Shown: positions 36,230 to 47,631 of the stretch, in pieces
Position numbering within the stretch: the stretch's first letter is position 1
Layout of the letters: the number at the start of each line of letters is the position of its first letter
Origin: Lytechinus pictus
Lineage: Eukaryota; Echinodermata; Echinoidea; Temnopleuroida; Toxopneustidae
NCBI RefSeq assembly: GCF_037042905.1
Contig: NC_087251.1
Coordinates: 34,017,001-34,081,000 of the forward strand
DNA length: 64,000 bases
Reading direction: 5' to 3'
Position numbers and translations under genes: made by a program
Notes under the pieces: generated by a model
Database searches by the model: none
What the model saw: only the letters and a program-made list of their open reading frames with translations
What the model was told of the DNA's origin: nothing

Positions 36230-37742
36230 AAGAAATAAATTAATGTTTGGTTATTTCTTATCATGAGGTTGGTAATATATCCCTTATATTTCAGTCTTCA
36301 ATTGTATGATATATGTCTTACTTAGCATGAAAAATGTAACCTGATTTGAAAAAAAAAATGATTGTAAATCTTGACAGCAAATTATTTTGTGGATTGTTTT
36401 AGGGTTAACATGAAGGCATCAGATCTAATTGCTGCCAAATGTTCATGGAAGCAACAGTGAACATGGATTAGGTTCACAGGTTCATGTATGTTGAATGTAC
36501 ATGTAGAATTCATTCATGACCAATGTGTATTTTTGTAGATCACTGGGTAGCAGTAATGTACAATGATATGTATCTTATGTATAGTTTAGTGGTATTGTGT
36601 TTTAATGGTTGTGGCAAATAAATATTCATTCACTATATTATGGCTCCATTCTGCGCAATTTGTGCGCATAATTAGAATGCAGAAAATAATGTGAAATAAA
36701 TTGATTCCCTTATTGAGCATATATATGCTCTCACTCAGTTACTTCATTTTACCTAATAATCTTAAACCTGCGACAACATTTCACCGATTCACAATTATTC
36801 ATTAGAATCTTGATAACTTGTAAAACTTGGCACTTGGCACATTCATTGATATTCTTATCTTTTTTAACATTTTCACAGGCAAGAAATGGCATCCAGGAGC
36901 GGAGAAACCGACAAATGTTCTTATTCAGGATACAATTATTCAGGATACTTTCGGCGGGAGCCTCGGGGCTCTCCGCTGCGACTCTGGCTGCATTTGCAGA
37001 AGAACCGGTGCGTTAATGAGCTTCGCCAGCGTCCCTGCAGTGAATTTGAGAACTACCTATAGATCTTGCATCGTTAACACAATCTTTAATCATTGCAATG
37101 TTTTGGGTCTTTTTAATATTTTGCCTCTTGTTTTTTCCCTGAGAACCACTTACCACTGACGTATATTTACGCAATGATTTTTTGTATGTATATTCATATG
37201 ATCGATCTTTCTTATTTTACATATCACACAGGCTTAAATCCTGCTTCCTGCTTTGTTTTTTTTTATACTATTTAGCTTTCTCCATTTGATATGACCTCGT
37301 TTGTTATTTTTGATAGATTTCATCACGCTTCAGGAGAGACGGACACAGTATGATTATTTTTTTTTTTTTTGTTCTTGCCTTAGTTTGCTTACTTACGTTC
37401 TTGTTGATATTTGTTGCTTGTTTGTTTACATTTGGCCTATTTTAAGTTATTCACTAAGGATCAGTCAAGTTTGCTTTGTTTTCATTTTTGTCCTGTTTTT
37501 CATCACCTTTATTTCCAACCCCCCCCCCTCCAAACTTTGCACTGCACAAGGTCATTATATATCTCACACTAGTGTTCAATTCCCCTGCTTTATTTTTGTT
37601 CTTTCTTCCTTTACTCCTCTTTTATTGCCTCTTCACTGACACACATTTTTTTTTTCTCCTCTTCTACACATACTCGGGAACAGGCACGTAGCACAGTGTA
37701 TTGCTTCCTTTAGGTTTCGTTTACCCACCATCTCCCCTGCTA
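36230..37742. other. Upstream of ZNF410 start, merging into LINE 5' region
   Basis: No protein-like frame. A more GC-rich patch at 36950-37040 may be the 5' head of the LINE that follows on the plus strand, or part of a promoter for the minus-strand ZNF410-like gene; I cannot decide. A poly-T run (37363-37374) and a C run (37520-37530) lie between it and the LINE ORF. Confidence 0.4.
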
Positions 37743-40700
37743 ATGACGGATTTTTCTAGGTTTCCATTTAGCTCTCTAAATAACGATGACTTGTTGTCTC
37801 TCTCGGCGCAACATGGCGTTACTCGCACACTAGATAATCATGATAACTCCAACTATGATGCACACATACAGAATTTTATGGACAATAATACATCCGATCT
37901 TAATTACAATTTGGATGCAAATGATCACTTCGGACAGCTCACTACATCACATTATTTCACAGAACAACATTTCAAATCATACATTACATCAGATAACACT
38001 GGCGAAAGTTTTTTTCTTCTCCATTTTAATATCAGAAGTGCCAGTAAAAACTTTGATAAACTTAGACTATTTCTAGATAAAAACCGGTTTCCGAAATCTT
38101 CATTTATTGGTTTAACCGAAACATGGTTCTCTGATAATCCATGTTCCCTCTTCACACTCCCTGATTTTGATTTGATTGTTAACAATAGAACGCTAAGACC
38201 TGGGGGTGGTGTAGCTCTTTACATACCGCAACAATACGACCATACTCTTATAGCTAACATGACCATATCTAACGACGTTCTAGAAACCCTATTTGTTGAA
38301 GTCACAAACCCCAAAGGTAAAAACTTAGTACTTGGTGTTTTTTATAGACCCCCTCAATCTAATGTTAATACTTTTTTAGAATCTCTTAATGAAATTTTAT
38401 CAAATCCTGTTTTGAAAAATAAAGATTGCTTTTTTATGGGTGACTTTAATATTAACTTAGTAGATTATAATTCAAACAGCACCTCACATGAGTTTCTTGA
38501 AATGTTTCTTTCATATTCTTTTTTACCGCTTATCACTAAACCGACAAGAGTGACAGATAACTCGGCCACTTTAATTGATAACATTTTTAGTAATATAACT
38601 CAACAAATTCCCAAAGCCGGTATTATCCTTAGTGACATTACCGATCACTTTCCAATTTTTGCTAAATTATCTACAAATAAAATTATCATGAAAGAAGCAT
38701 TCAATACCCCATTTCGAAAGATAACTGATGACAACATAAACAATCTAGTTAATAATTTAAATACAACAGACTGGTCAACTGTTTTTGAATCCACAGACGT
38801 TGATGACGCATATAACTTTTTCATTTCCAAATTAAACTCTTCTCTAGATACTCACGTTCCTTTTACCACTAACAGAAAATCAAATTATAAAAAGGTTCCA
38901 CTCCACCCTTGGATTACTAAATCACTTTTGAGATCAATCAACCGAAAGAACAACCTTTACTATAAATACATAACTAAACAAAATAACGAATCTCGCTTTA
39001 AATATACTTCATACAAAAACACACTCACTACTTTATTACGCATTGCAAAAAGAGAATATTATACCTCCCAACTCAATTTGTTCAAAAACGATATGAGGAA
39101 CACATGGAAAATCATTAATGGAGCATTAAACAAAAACAAAAAAAGTACTTCTATAACAAAAATAAAAGTAAACAATACAACTACTGACGACAACATCTCA
39201 ATAGCACAAGAATTTAATTCATATTTTTCAAACATTGGCAACAATCTGGCAAGCAAAGTCCCTCAAACTCATAAATCTTTCAACAGTTTTCTTGACAACC
39301 CAAATCCAAACTCTATATTTTTTAATCCTACGAACACAAGAGAAATTATTAATATTGTTAATAATCTACAGACCAAGAAGAGCCCAGGTTTCGATGGTAT
39401 TCCTAACTTCCTACTTAAGAAAATTATTTTAACTATCGTCGATCCTCTGGTCCACATATTTAATGTTTCTATGAACACAGGGAAGGTACCTAACCTAATG
39501 AAAATAGCCAAAGTCATCCCCCTTTACAAAAAAGGTGATAATCAACTTGTTTCTAATTACCGTCCTATTTCATTGCTCACTTCGTTATCTAAAATTCTCG
39601 AAAAACTTATACATACTCGTACAATTACGTTCTTTAATAAATTCAATACTTTTTCGAACTCGCAATTTGGTTTCCGCGAAAATCATAGCACCTCGCATGC
39701 AATTTTGACTTTTATTAATAAAATTACTTCTTCCATAGATATAGGTTGTCATACTGTTGGTATTTTCCTGGACTTCTCCAAGGCCTTCGATACCATTAAC
39801 CACGATATACTTCTTCATAAACTTTCTTTTTATGGTATCAGGGGGAAGGCCTTGGAGTGGTTCAAGAGCTACCTAACAGACAGGTCTCAATTTGTGTCAG
39901 TCAACAACGTTGTTTCTTCTACTCTTCCTATTACATGTGGAGTACCACAGGGTAGTTTACTTGGTCCTCTTCTTTTTATTACATATATTAATGACATTAA
40001 AAAAAATTCAAATTTACTAACATTTGTATTGTTTGCTGACGATTCGAACATTTTCTTTTCTCATGATAACGTAAACCAACTTGTAAGAATTGTAAACTCA
40101 GAACTTATACATGTCACTGACTGGATTAAGGCGAATAAACTATCACTTAACTTACAAAAGACGAATTTTATGCTTTTTAGTAACAGAATAAATACAATAC
40201 CTGACAACATAATTTTTGATAATACTGTTCTTGAAAATGTTTCAGAGACAAGATTTTTGGGGGTTACTATTGATAATAAGCTATCATGGAAACCACACAT
40301 CAATAATACATGCAAAACAATTTCAAGAAACATCGGAATTATCAACAAACTCAAATATTTTCTCCCATCTCACACTTTACTTACACTGTATCATACATTA
40401 ATATTACCATACATTAATTATGGCATTTTGGCATGGGGTTGTGCGATCCAAACACAATTACAAAGAATACTGTTGCTGCAGAAGAAGGCTCTTAGAATAA
40501 TTTTTCAAACCCAATTCAGATCACACACAAATATACTATTCTTCCAAAATAATATTCTTAAAGTGAGTGATTTATATCTTTTCCAACTCGCCCAATTTAT
40601 GTATAAACTAAACAAAGATGATCTCCCAACAATTTTTTCAAATATGTTCTGTAAAAACTCCTCTATACACGATTACCCAACGAGACAACGTAATTGTTAT

Positions 40701-40880
40701 CACCTACCCCCTACCCGTACTATATTAGCGAAAAACTCTTTTATCTTTTTTGGACCTGTGTATTGGAATTCCCTGCCCAACGACTTTAAAGAATCTACAA
40801 ACCTTAATATTTTTAAACGCAAACTTAAAAAGATGCTCATTTGTCAATACTCCACACCAACAAGTCAAGCTAACACATAA
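37743..40880 (+). CDS. LINE endonuclease-reverse transcriptase
   Basis: 1045 codons without a stop from the first ATG. The endonuclease domain (about 90-305) shows N96 in HFNIRS, E126 in LTETW, D234 in GDFNINL and the SDITDH motif with D301/H302; it would nick target DNA. The reverse transcriptase (about 530-790) shows NYRPISLL, QFGFRENHST, FLDFSKAFDTIN around 677, CGVPQGSLLGPLLF and the catalytic FADD at 764-767; it copies the element RNA from the nick. The C terminus carries the YPTRQRN and FFGPVYWNSLP block typical of this group. All catalytic residues are present, so the enzyme may be active. Codon use is strongly AT-biased. Confidence 0.95.
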   Translation: MTDFSRFPFSSLNNDDLLSLSAQHGVTRTLDNHDNSNYDAHIQNFMDNNTSDLNYNLDANDHFGQLTTSHYFTEQHFKSYITSDNTGESFFLLHFNIRSASKNFDKLRLFLDKNRFPKSSFIGLTETWFSDNPCSLFTLPDFDLIVNNRTLRPGGGVALYIPQQYDHTLIANMTISNDVLETLFVEVTNPKGKNLVLGVFYRPPQSNVNTFLESLNEILSNPVLKNKDCFFMGDFNINLVDYNSNSTSHEFLEMFLSYSFLPLITKPTRVTDNSATLIDNIFSNITQQIPKAGIILSDITDHFPIFAKLSTNKIIMKEAFNTPFRKITDDNINNLVNNLNTTDWSTVFESTDVDDAYNFFISKLNSSLDTHVPFTTNRKSNYKKVPLHPWITKSLLRSINRKNNLYYKYITKQNNESRFKYTSYKNTLTTLLRIAKREYYTSQLNLFKNDMRNTWKIINGALNKNKKSTSITKIKVNNTTTDDNISIAQEFNSYFSNIGNNLASKVPQTHKSFNSFLDNPNPNSIFFNPTNTREIINIVNNLQTKKSPGFDGIPNFLLKKIILTIVDPLVHIFNVSMNTGKVPNLMKIAKVIPLYKKGDNQLVSNYRPISLLTSLSKILEKLIHTRTITFFNKFNTFSNSQFGFRENHSTSHAILTFINKITSSIDIGCHTVGIFLDFSKAFDTINHDILLHKLSFYGIRGKALEWFKSYLTDRSQFVSVNNVVSSTLPITCGVPQGSLLGPLLFITYINDIKKNSNLLTFVLFADDSNIFFSHDNVNQLVRIVNSELIHVTDWIKANKLSLNLQKTNFMLFSNRINTIPDNIIFDNTVLENVSETRFLGVTIDNKLSWKPHINNTCKTISRNIGIINKLKYFLPSHTLLTLYHTLILPYINYGILAWGCAIQTQLQRILLLQKKALRIIFQTQFRSHTNILFFQNNILKVSDLYLFQLAQFMYKLNKDDLPTIFSNMFCKNSSIHDYPTRQRNCYHLPPTRTILAKNSFIFFGPVYWNSLPNDFKESTNLNIFKRKLKKMLICQYSTPTSQANT

Positions 40881-41541
40881 CCTAAACTAAAACTACATAA
40901 TAACTTAACCTTTAACTGCCAATAAATTTGTCAAACTTTACTTATAAAAAAAAAAACAACACTACAACATGATACAATACATTACGACCTGTGCACCTGC
41001 CATGTTCCTCCTTTCATTTGCACTTTTTATTTGCACCTCCCTTATCTCCCTCTTTCTTTCCTTTGCCACTTTTCCCTCCCTATTATAATTTTGTAAGTAC
41101 TTTTTTTTTTTGTGTTACCACTGTAATTATTATTATTCGAATTACTTTCTCTTATTTTTGTTGTCGCTTATTCGTTTTATTTTGATATTTGTGGATTACT
41201 TGTTTTAAGTCTGTCTTCTGTGTCCGTCTCGATTTTTGTATAGAGTTGTATATATAGTTTGTTTATAATTAGTATTGAAACTAAGTTTAGGGGCTTGCCT
41301 TCTCTACAAGCTTTTGCTTTTCTTGGCAAGTCCCTCCGTTCATTTCTTGTTTCTTTTCATTGATAATATTACTGAAACAAATTGTAGATTTGTTTAATTT
41401 ATATTCAACATTTGTTACGAAATTTCATTGATTTGTCTGTATTATCGATTATATTGAATATGTATTGTTACTTTGATTATATTTTGAAAAAAATTGTTGA
41501 ACGGAAATAAAATCTAAAATCTAAATCTAAAAAATCTAAAA
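37743..41541 (+). mobile_element. LINE of the CR1/Jockey group with intact ORF and repeat tail
   Basis: A complete endonuclease/reverse-transcriptase ORF is followed by a pyrimidine-rich untranslated region, AATAAA at 41506-41511 and a short ATCTAAA-type tandem tail. The layout (EEP endonuclease, RT with FADD, no RNase H) fits the CR1/L2/Jockey assemblage. The 5' edge is unknown and probably lies upstream, perhaps near 36950. I see no separate ORF1. Confidence 0.88.
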
Positions 41542-41939
41542 TTGGAGACATAACTCTATGGCCAAGATGAATGAGAAGATATATTTGACCAACAATCTGA
41601 AACATTGTTTAGTTGTCAAATTTAATAATGTCAATGGCCTATATCCCAAAGTATTCATGTAATGGGCTAATATGTGTGACATGATACAGCAGCTTTATCA
41701 CACTTTGAAGCTTGTTTTGCCTTTAAAGTCAACCGAGATACTGATAAGTTTATTCTGCAAATTTATTGCATGGATGATTGGATCTACAAAATTTTTAGTA
41801 TTCTCTGGAGCCAGAGGGTCTCTTCTCTTCTTAGCATTTTACTTCTGGATTATGGACACATAAAGATGTAGTACATGAACACATAAAGGTGTAGTATATA
41901 TGAACACATATTAGTGCAGTATATATCAATTATTCTGGA
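41542..41939. other. No recognisable feature
   Basis: AT-rich sequence after the LINE tail with a threefold-like repeat of GAACACATAAAGGTGTAGTATAT words near 41875-41925. Confidence 0.4.
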
Positions 41940-43300
41940 ACTATAATAATCAAGTGTTAATATTTGCAGAGCAAACATATGCAACTGATCCAAGAATCTA
42001 AGATCAGGGACAATCAATGTGAACACTGTAATCTCACTGCCCAAGCCAGGGATAAGGATGGATGTTGTTGCTAAGCCGCTGAACCAAAATACCACACCAC
42101 ATTCACTGAGTAATACATCACCAAATCCTGATAACACTGAGCCTCAATATGCAAATGCGTTATAGACACACCGCTGCCCTTTACGATGACGAACAGTACA
42201 CCTTCCTCGCAAGCAACAACGTAAATTTTGGAGTGGAAAGTGAGGAGTGTTTTAGGTGTGCCATCGAAGTACAGAAAGAAACATTTCAAATGAGACTTGG
42301 CCCTAGGCAGAGCCAAACAGGAAGATAAGAACATTCTTTGTCTGTATGGTTTTTTTCAATGCTGTAACCACAAGCTGGATTCGAGAAGGATAAGATAGTG
42401 TGTTGAAATTATCCTGAGATCAATTCTCTGTTGATAAACTTGTATAAGACAATGCTTTTTGTTCATAATGAATATGCCTGATAAAGCTGGGAAGTGGGAT
42501 TGTGCCTTGCCCAACGCGCAAGCGGTCTCTTTCAACAACATAAAAAATAAAAAATCTCACCATTTTCAATCTAATTTTGGGGGTAGGACATACTGATTGC
42601 CGATTTTTTTTTCATGGAAAAGTACTTGGAATTAATATTTGATGCATGGATGGGGTCTAGATAGTTGACTGAAGTTGAGCAAAGCTGTGGAAAACTTTTT
42701 GTGTTCCATGGATGAATTTTGGCTGCTCAAGCATACCCTTCACAAGAGCAATGTTTAACTGCTTGGATATTGCTCTTCTCCACTTGCGGAATCTGGGTCT
42801 ACCGACAACACCTACCAATGAAGCAGTGTATCTGCTTAAATACAGATATCATCCGAATAAGCCTTTTGGTCACACAGGAAAAGCTCCTACTCTGAGGGCA
42901 GATCTTGAGCACCGATTTTGACAGGAGTAGAATGCTTCTTCATAGTATTTGTACCAACACCTACTCCATACAGCAGTGGTATGCTGCTCTTCAGCATCTC
43001 AACCTTCCCTGATTTGATAAGCTTGAAATAAACCCCCCAATGACCAACTACGGAAGCAATTAGTCGAAGGTGATGCAGGCCAAGCAGCATGATGCACTTA
43101 CCAACAGGACTTCTTTTTCCTTCTCGACTAGAACTCCTAAACCAAAGGCCAAGGATCTGTACCTTGAGCACACTGCCAATCCTACTTCGTCGTCAGCTAC
43201 CTGCTGGTTGCTACCTGTCTAGCCTGCACAAATCCAGCAAGACCTCATCCTGCAGGTTAAGGCAAATCCAAACACAGCGTGGACTAATGTTTTGAGCCTA
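41940..43300 (-). pseudogene. Decayed coding relic, unidentified
   Basis: The minus strand has a series of protein-like stretches in shifting frames: near 42890-43170 (LGLHHLRLIASVVGHWGVYF), near 42700-42800 (RKWRRAISKQLNIALVKGML), near 42190-42320 (KTLLTFHSKIYVVACEEGVL) and near 41950-42130 (GVVFWFSGLATTSILIPGLG). They are separated by stops and frame changes. Together they suggest an old protein or transposon gene of at least 400 residues with several lesions. I do not recognise the family. The plus-strand frames here look like shadows. Confidence 0.35.
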
Positions 43301-43711
43301 CCCCTGCACTATTTGTAGCTTTAGTCAATCCTTTTTCTACATCCTGGGTGCATCAGTAATAGCACAAAAGCTCAGTTCCATAAACTCCTTATGCAACCTC
43401 CACAAAACTTGTCAAATGTCAAAACCTTCCAAGTACTTGTTCATTCACTATCCTACTGTTGTCATAGATCAGATCTTGTCCAAGTATTGTAAACAATTCA
43501 AGGATCTTGTGACTTGACAATTCTTCAAATGCAAGGATGACTCCAGAACCAGAGGACATACCTATAGAGAAACCCCAAGCAGGTACTTGAAATGGCAAAA
43601 TTCATTTGAGTTGCGATTGAGAGGAATAACTTGCCAAATCATGCAGTAAAGAGTACTCTTTACAGTCAAATCTCTAAAAGACATGGGAACTCAAAAGGGA
43701 AAGTTTAATAA

Positions 43712-44384
43712 TGCTCTGCTCTCATTATTACCTTCATCTGCTCAAAATGCACATTGCCATAAAGCATAAACCAGTTGATCTTCCACTATTGAATTCAAGA
43801 AATTGGGAGAGGGGTGGGAGAGGGGCAAAAGTTTTTAAGGTAAAATTTTCTCCACTTCAATAGTCTTTGTGACATTGACCCCCCCCCCCCCCCCCCCATG
43901 GTGTCAATGATCTATGATCTTAGCGGAGGAATATAAGAGAGATATGTATAAAGGAAACTTTCATTTGTTTTCATTTCTTTTGGGAAAATTTTGTTCCTCT
44001 TCTTGGTTAACCCCGTGATACTTGAATCTTGACCCTAGCCAGGCACCAGAACTCTGCCACCTGTAGGGCTCCCTGAGTTAACATGGTCTAACATTTACAC
44101 TCTTGATTTAGTTTTGTAAACATAGAAAGTTTAATCCTGACCAAAATTCACATGCTCTGCTCTCATTATTACATTCATCTGCTCAAAATGCACATTGTAT
44201 ATGTATAAAGGAAACTTTCATTTCTTTTCATTTCTTTTTGGAAAATTTTGTTCCTCTTCTTGGTTGACCCCGTGATACTTGAATCTTGACCCTAGCCAGG
44301 CACCAGAACTCTGCCACCTGTAGGGCTCCCTGAGTTAACATGGTCTAACATTTACACTCTTGATCTAGTTTTGTAAACATAGTG
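43712..44384 (+). repeat. Direct duplication of about 230 bp
   Basis: TGCTCTGCTCTCATTATTAC starts copies at about 43713 and 44154. The phrases GTATAAAGGAAACTTTCATT and CTTGACCCTAGCCAGGCACC recur in order in both. The second copy lacks about 180 bp, including a 20-base C run at 43880. The copies are nearly identical, so the duplication is recent. Confidence 0.85.
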
Positions 44385-44939
44385 AAAATGTAAAACAAGT
44401 AACATGAACATGTAAAAATTTAATATTTTTTATGTGATTTCATGAGATTTTTTGGCAAATTTAATTTCAAGAAAGGAGGGAATGATATAAAATGAAGCTT
44501 GAATCATATGAATACGGATATCAAATAAATCATTGTTGGTGATTTCATACTTCTGCGATCTGGCCACCAAATCAAATTTGTAACTTCTTTCAGTACGATA
44601 TATGAAGAATATTTACTAAAGCGATTTTAAAAAGAATTGGTGCAAAAAGCTCTTTACACAACTGGTTCCCTCTTTCCTCATGCAATATATTCATCAGGCT
44701 CAGATTTCAAATGATGGACACTTTTACAGATGACATCAACCATTCCCTTACATGGCTTTATCAAGTCACATATACTGTATGGTTATGGAATGACGTACTT
44801 TTCTAATTAATCCATCTACCCTGAATTTTCCTTCTACCTTTCACAAGGTGGAAAAGATTATGATTACAAATTTGTTGATAAATAAAAAAAAAAAAAGTCA
44901 ATGGGAACCAGCATAAATCAATGGGAACCAGCATTTATC

Positions 44940-46120
44940 TCCACAGAGTTATAGACGCTGGTTACTCTCGCGCGTCCGTAACATTGGCAAATAAGATGGC
45001 GGCATATGCATCGAGCAAGTCTCTCCCGTCTTTTCATATTTTTCTCATTTTTTTGATGAATTCTTGTTTAAAAATGAAATCAATAGCGTAGAAATGTCGG
45101 AAATGAAGCACAGTGGCAAATTGTGTAGAACGGATAGAGGTGCGTTCAACGCTAGCGGGCGTGTACATTTTGCTTATTACATGTCATCCAGCCACTGCCG
45201 AGATCCAATTTATGAATGAAAATATAGCAAGCATGCGCAGTGCAAGCCTTCCATAGCCCAACACAGTGTTCCACCAAAACAAGTGTGCAATTCTCTATCA
45301 CCTCATACCAAAATCGACCTAGAATTTCACTTTCCTATATTTTATATGAATTATGAAAGGTATTCTCGGAGAATCTATTTTCTCACCGATACTGCACAGG
45401 TAAGCGAATTTTGATTACTTCTTGCTTTTCCGTCAAAATGTTATGAATTAGCGTCGATATAACATCGTGTTCGTTGAAGTTTGTAGAGTCTATCGCAACG
45501 TGCACAAAGTCAATTGATTTCCAGGTTTCGGAGCGCCGCATGAATATGCATGAAATTGCCGAGTCTCGATAATTTTCGATCGATACTGGAGCGATCCCGC
45601 GTATACAGTGTGATCGGATATCGTTATCGCTATTGATACTTTCGCACACAGTCCGAGGTATTATTTTGGCGACCACGTAGACATGACGTGTTCTGCGCGA
45701 TTGACCAATCAGCGGTCTCCGATTCGCTGAGCTGAGACGGTCTATTCGTTGTATACAGTCTGTGGACAATTTACCACTGTGTGAAGTTGTATCCCATTTA
45801 CATGATTTAGGGCTAGATCTGTTAGAAGGAAAGCAGAAATCTCGGGGGCGAAAGTTTAAGGTTTTTTGGCGGTACACGCAGATGGGATGGAGCCTCCTGG
45901 CTACTCAGCACACACAAAGCGCGGAGCCAGCGCAATCGCGAAAGGCAAGGCCAGGGCTGGCTCGGGCTAACAATTAGATCAGCAAGACAGAATCATCACC
46001 AAGTTCAGGATAACGCCAGGCGCTAAACGCGCTAGATCGAGGAATCTGAGCGGAGTAGAACTAACGTAGCATGGTTAGAGTTACCTCGAGCGAAGTTCGT
46101 GCAGGCTCCACTCCACTCCC
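44940..46120. promoter_or_regulatory. CpG-richer, promoter-like segment
   Basis: CpG and GC are higher here than in the surroundings. The segment contains AAGATGGCGGC at 44993, a YY1-type motif usual near housekeeping transcription starts, and many CGCG/TCGA words. No gene can be firmly attached to it. The minus-strand frame at 45383-45877 starts inside it. Confidence 0.3.
45383..45877 (-). CDS. Possible first exon of an unidentified gene
   Basis: A 164-codon open frame in the CpG-richer block, with no ATG at its front; an internal ATG gives about 52 residues (start near 45541). That segment has a plausible protein-like composition (FVHVAIDSTNFNEHDVISTL). It ends exactly where CAGTATCG is followed by GTGAGAAA, a good splice-donor sequence. 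No matching downstream exon was identified. It may instead be a chance frame in GC-richer DNA. Confidence 0.25.
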   Translation of the reverse strand: MYRQKTLNFRPRDFCFPSNRSSPKSCKWDTTSHSGKLSTDCIQRIDRLSSANRRPLIGQSRRTRHVYVVAKIIPRTVCESINSDNDIRSHCIRGIAPVSIENYRDSAISCIFMRRSETWKSIDFVHVAIDSTNFNEHDVISTLIHNILTEKQEVIKIRLPVQYR

Positions 46121-46198
46121 GGGGGGGGGGGGGGCCACTTCCATTGACGAGTGGATACCATGCGCGACCAAGGGGTCTCAAAAAGCACCCTAAACACG

Positions 46199-47631
46199 TA
46201 GTTTCTTTGTATTACAATTATCATTGAATGCAGCCATTATCCCACTTGTTTTGTGATGTAATTTCAACCTCTATGATTGATTACGTAAGATTATAATTTT
46301 CAAATTTCCAGGCAATTTTGCATGTCATAGTCTACCCACGTGATATCACTACGTCATCGAGAAAGAAGTTATGACACTAGTTTGACCATGTTGACAGGTT
46401 CGGAGGTGTCATAAATTATATTTAGTCAGGTCATGCAGGTTGTTGTTGTTCCTGATCTTGGCAAAGAGGGCTTCGTGAAACGGTTAGCGGACAAGTAGCT
46501 CACAATCTCCGATTTAGTCAAGAAGTTAGACTTATGACGGTGTTGAGAAACGGGCCCCTGGGGCCCGTTTTTCAACACATGGACATGTTAGTCATATCTT
46601 TATCCACCAACCACGGAGTTAGTTCCAATCTTACTAAACCTGTTTATCGAAAGGCTTCCTAACTAGAATACCTTGATATCGATACTATCGGTAAAAAGAG
46701 CAGACGAGACGTAGCCTTAGTCACAAAATAGCATAATTTTCAAAAAGAAAAATTATTACAAAATTGCAAATATTATGATGAATTGGGAAATAAATCTTTT
46801 CAAAATAATAGCACAGGTGAATTATGCATCATACATACTTAGACCATGAAGACTGGAGCATTCAATTGCAGAGAAAATTAGATTATGAATAATTCATTTC
46901 ATGACTAAAAAATCACTTGTGGACGTTGAGATGGGTACCCCCGGGAGACCCAATTTTAATAGTTTACGAAAGTAAACCATAACGGTTTTCTTTGTAAAAT
47001 GATGATAATTATACGGACTTTTACGATTCCAAACGTCATCAAAATATAGTTTAACAAAACATTTTTAATCATTGATACCGAAAGATACGATATTGGACAA
47101 ATTATATGCATAAATTAGAGATAGAATTCATCCAACTGTTAATAGGGGTCTGAAAACAACAAATACGAGTTCAGTTATGGATGGCCTGACGTGGTAGAAT
47201 CTTTATCGATTAAATCATTTTACTAATTCATAATAATGGTTTTGTGGCGTTTGGCAAGTTTTTATAGTTTCTTTGTATTACAATTATCATTGAACAGTTG
47301 AATGCATTTGCCATTAACCCACTTGTTTTGTGATGTAATTTCAACCTCTATGATTGATTACGTAAGATTATAATTTTAAAATTTCTAGGCACTTTCGCAT
47401 GTCATAGTCTACCCACGTGATGCCACTACGTCATTAAGAAAGAAGTTAAGACAGGTTCGGAGGTGTCATAAATATTTTGTGAGGTTGTTGTACCCGATCT
47501 TGGTAAACTAAAGACTAAAACTAAAAGAGGGCTTCGTGAAACGGTTAGCGGACAAGTAGTGAAAGTAGCTCACTATCTCCGATTTAGTCAAGCAGTTAGA
47601 CTTATGACGGTGTTGAGAAACGGGCCCCTGA
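46199..47631. repeat. Pair of direct repeats of about 360 bp, 1.07 kb apart
   Basis: 46199-46558 and 47268-47631 align over most of their length, sharing TTTGTATTACAATTATCATT, CATAGTCTACCCACGTGAT and GACGGTGTTGAGAAACGGGC, with scattered substitutions and indels. The first copy is joined at its right edge to an inverted GGGGCCCGTTTTTCAACAC (46560), so two element ends meet head to head. They could be old MITEs or terminal repeats of a small element. Confidence 0.75.

Noticed and set aside
37301-37691. Hydrophobic plus-strand frames upstream of the LINE ORF
   Set aside because: Pyrimidine-rich untranslated sequence yields Leu/Phe/Ser-rich frames; no ORF1-like motif such as a zinc knuckle is visible.
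44993-45090. Short plus-strand ORF starting at AAGATGGCGGC
   Set aside because: About 31 codons, no donor site or homology; the ATGGCGGC is better read as a YY1-type promoter motif.
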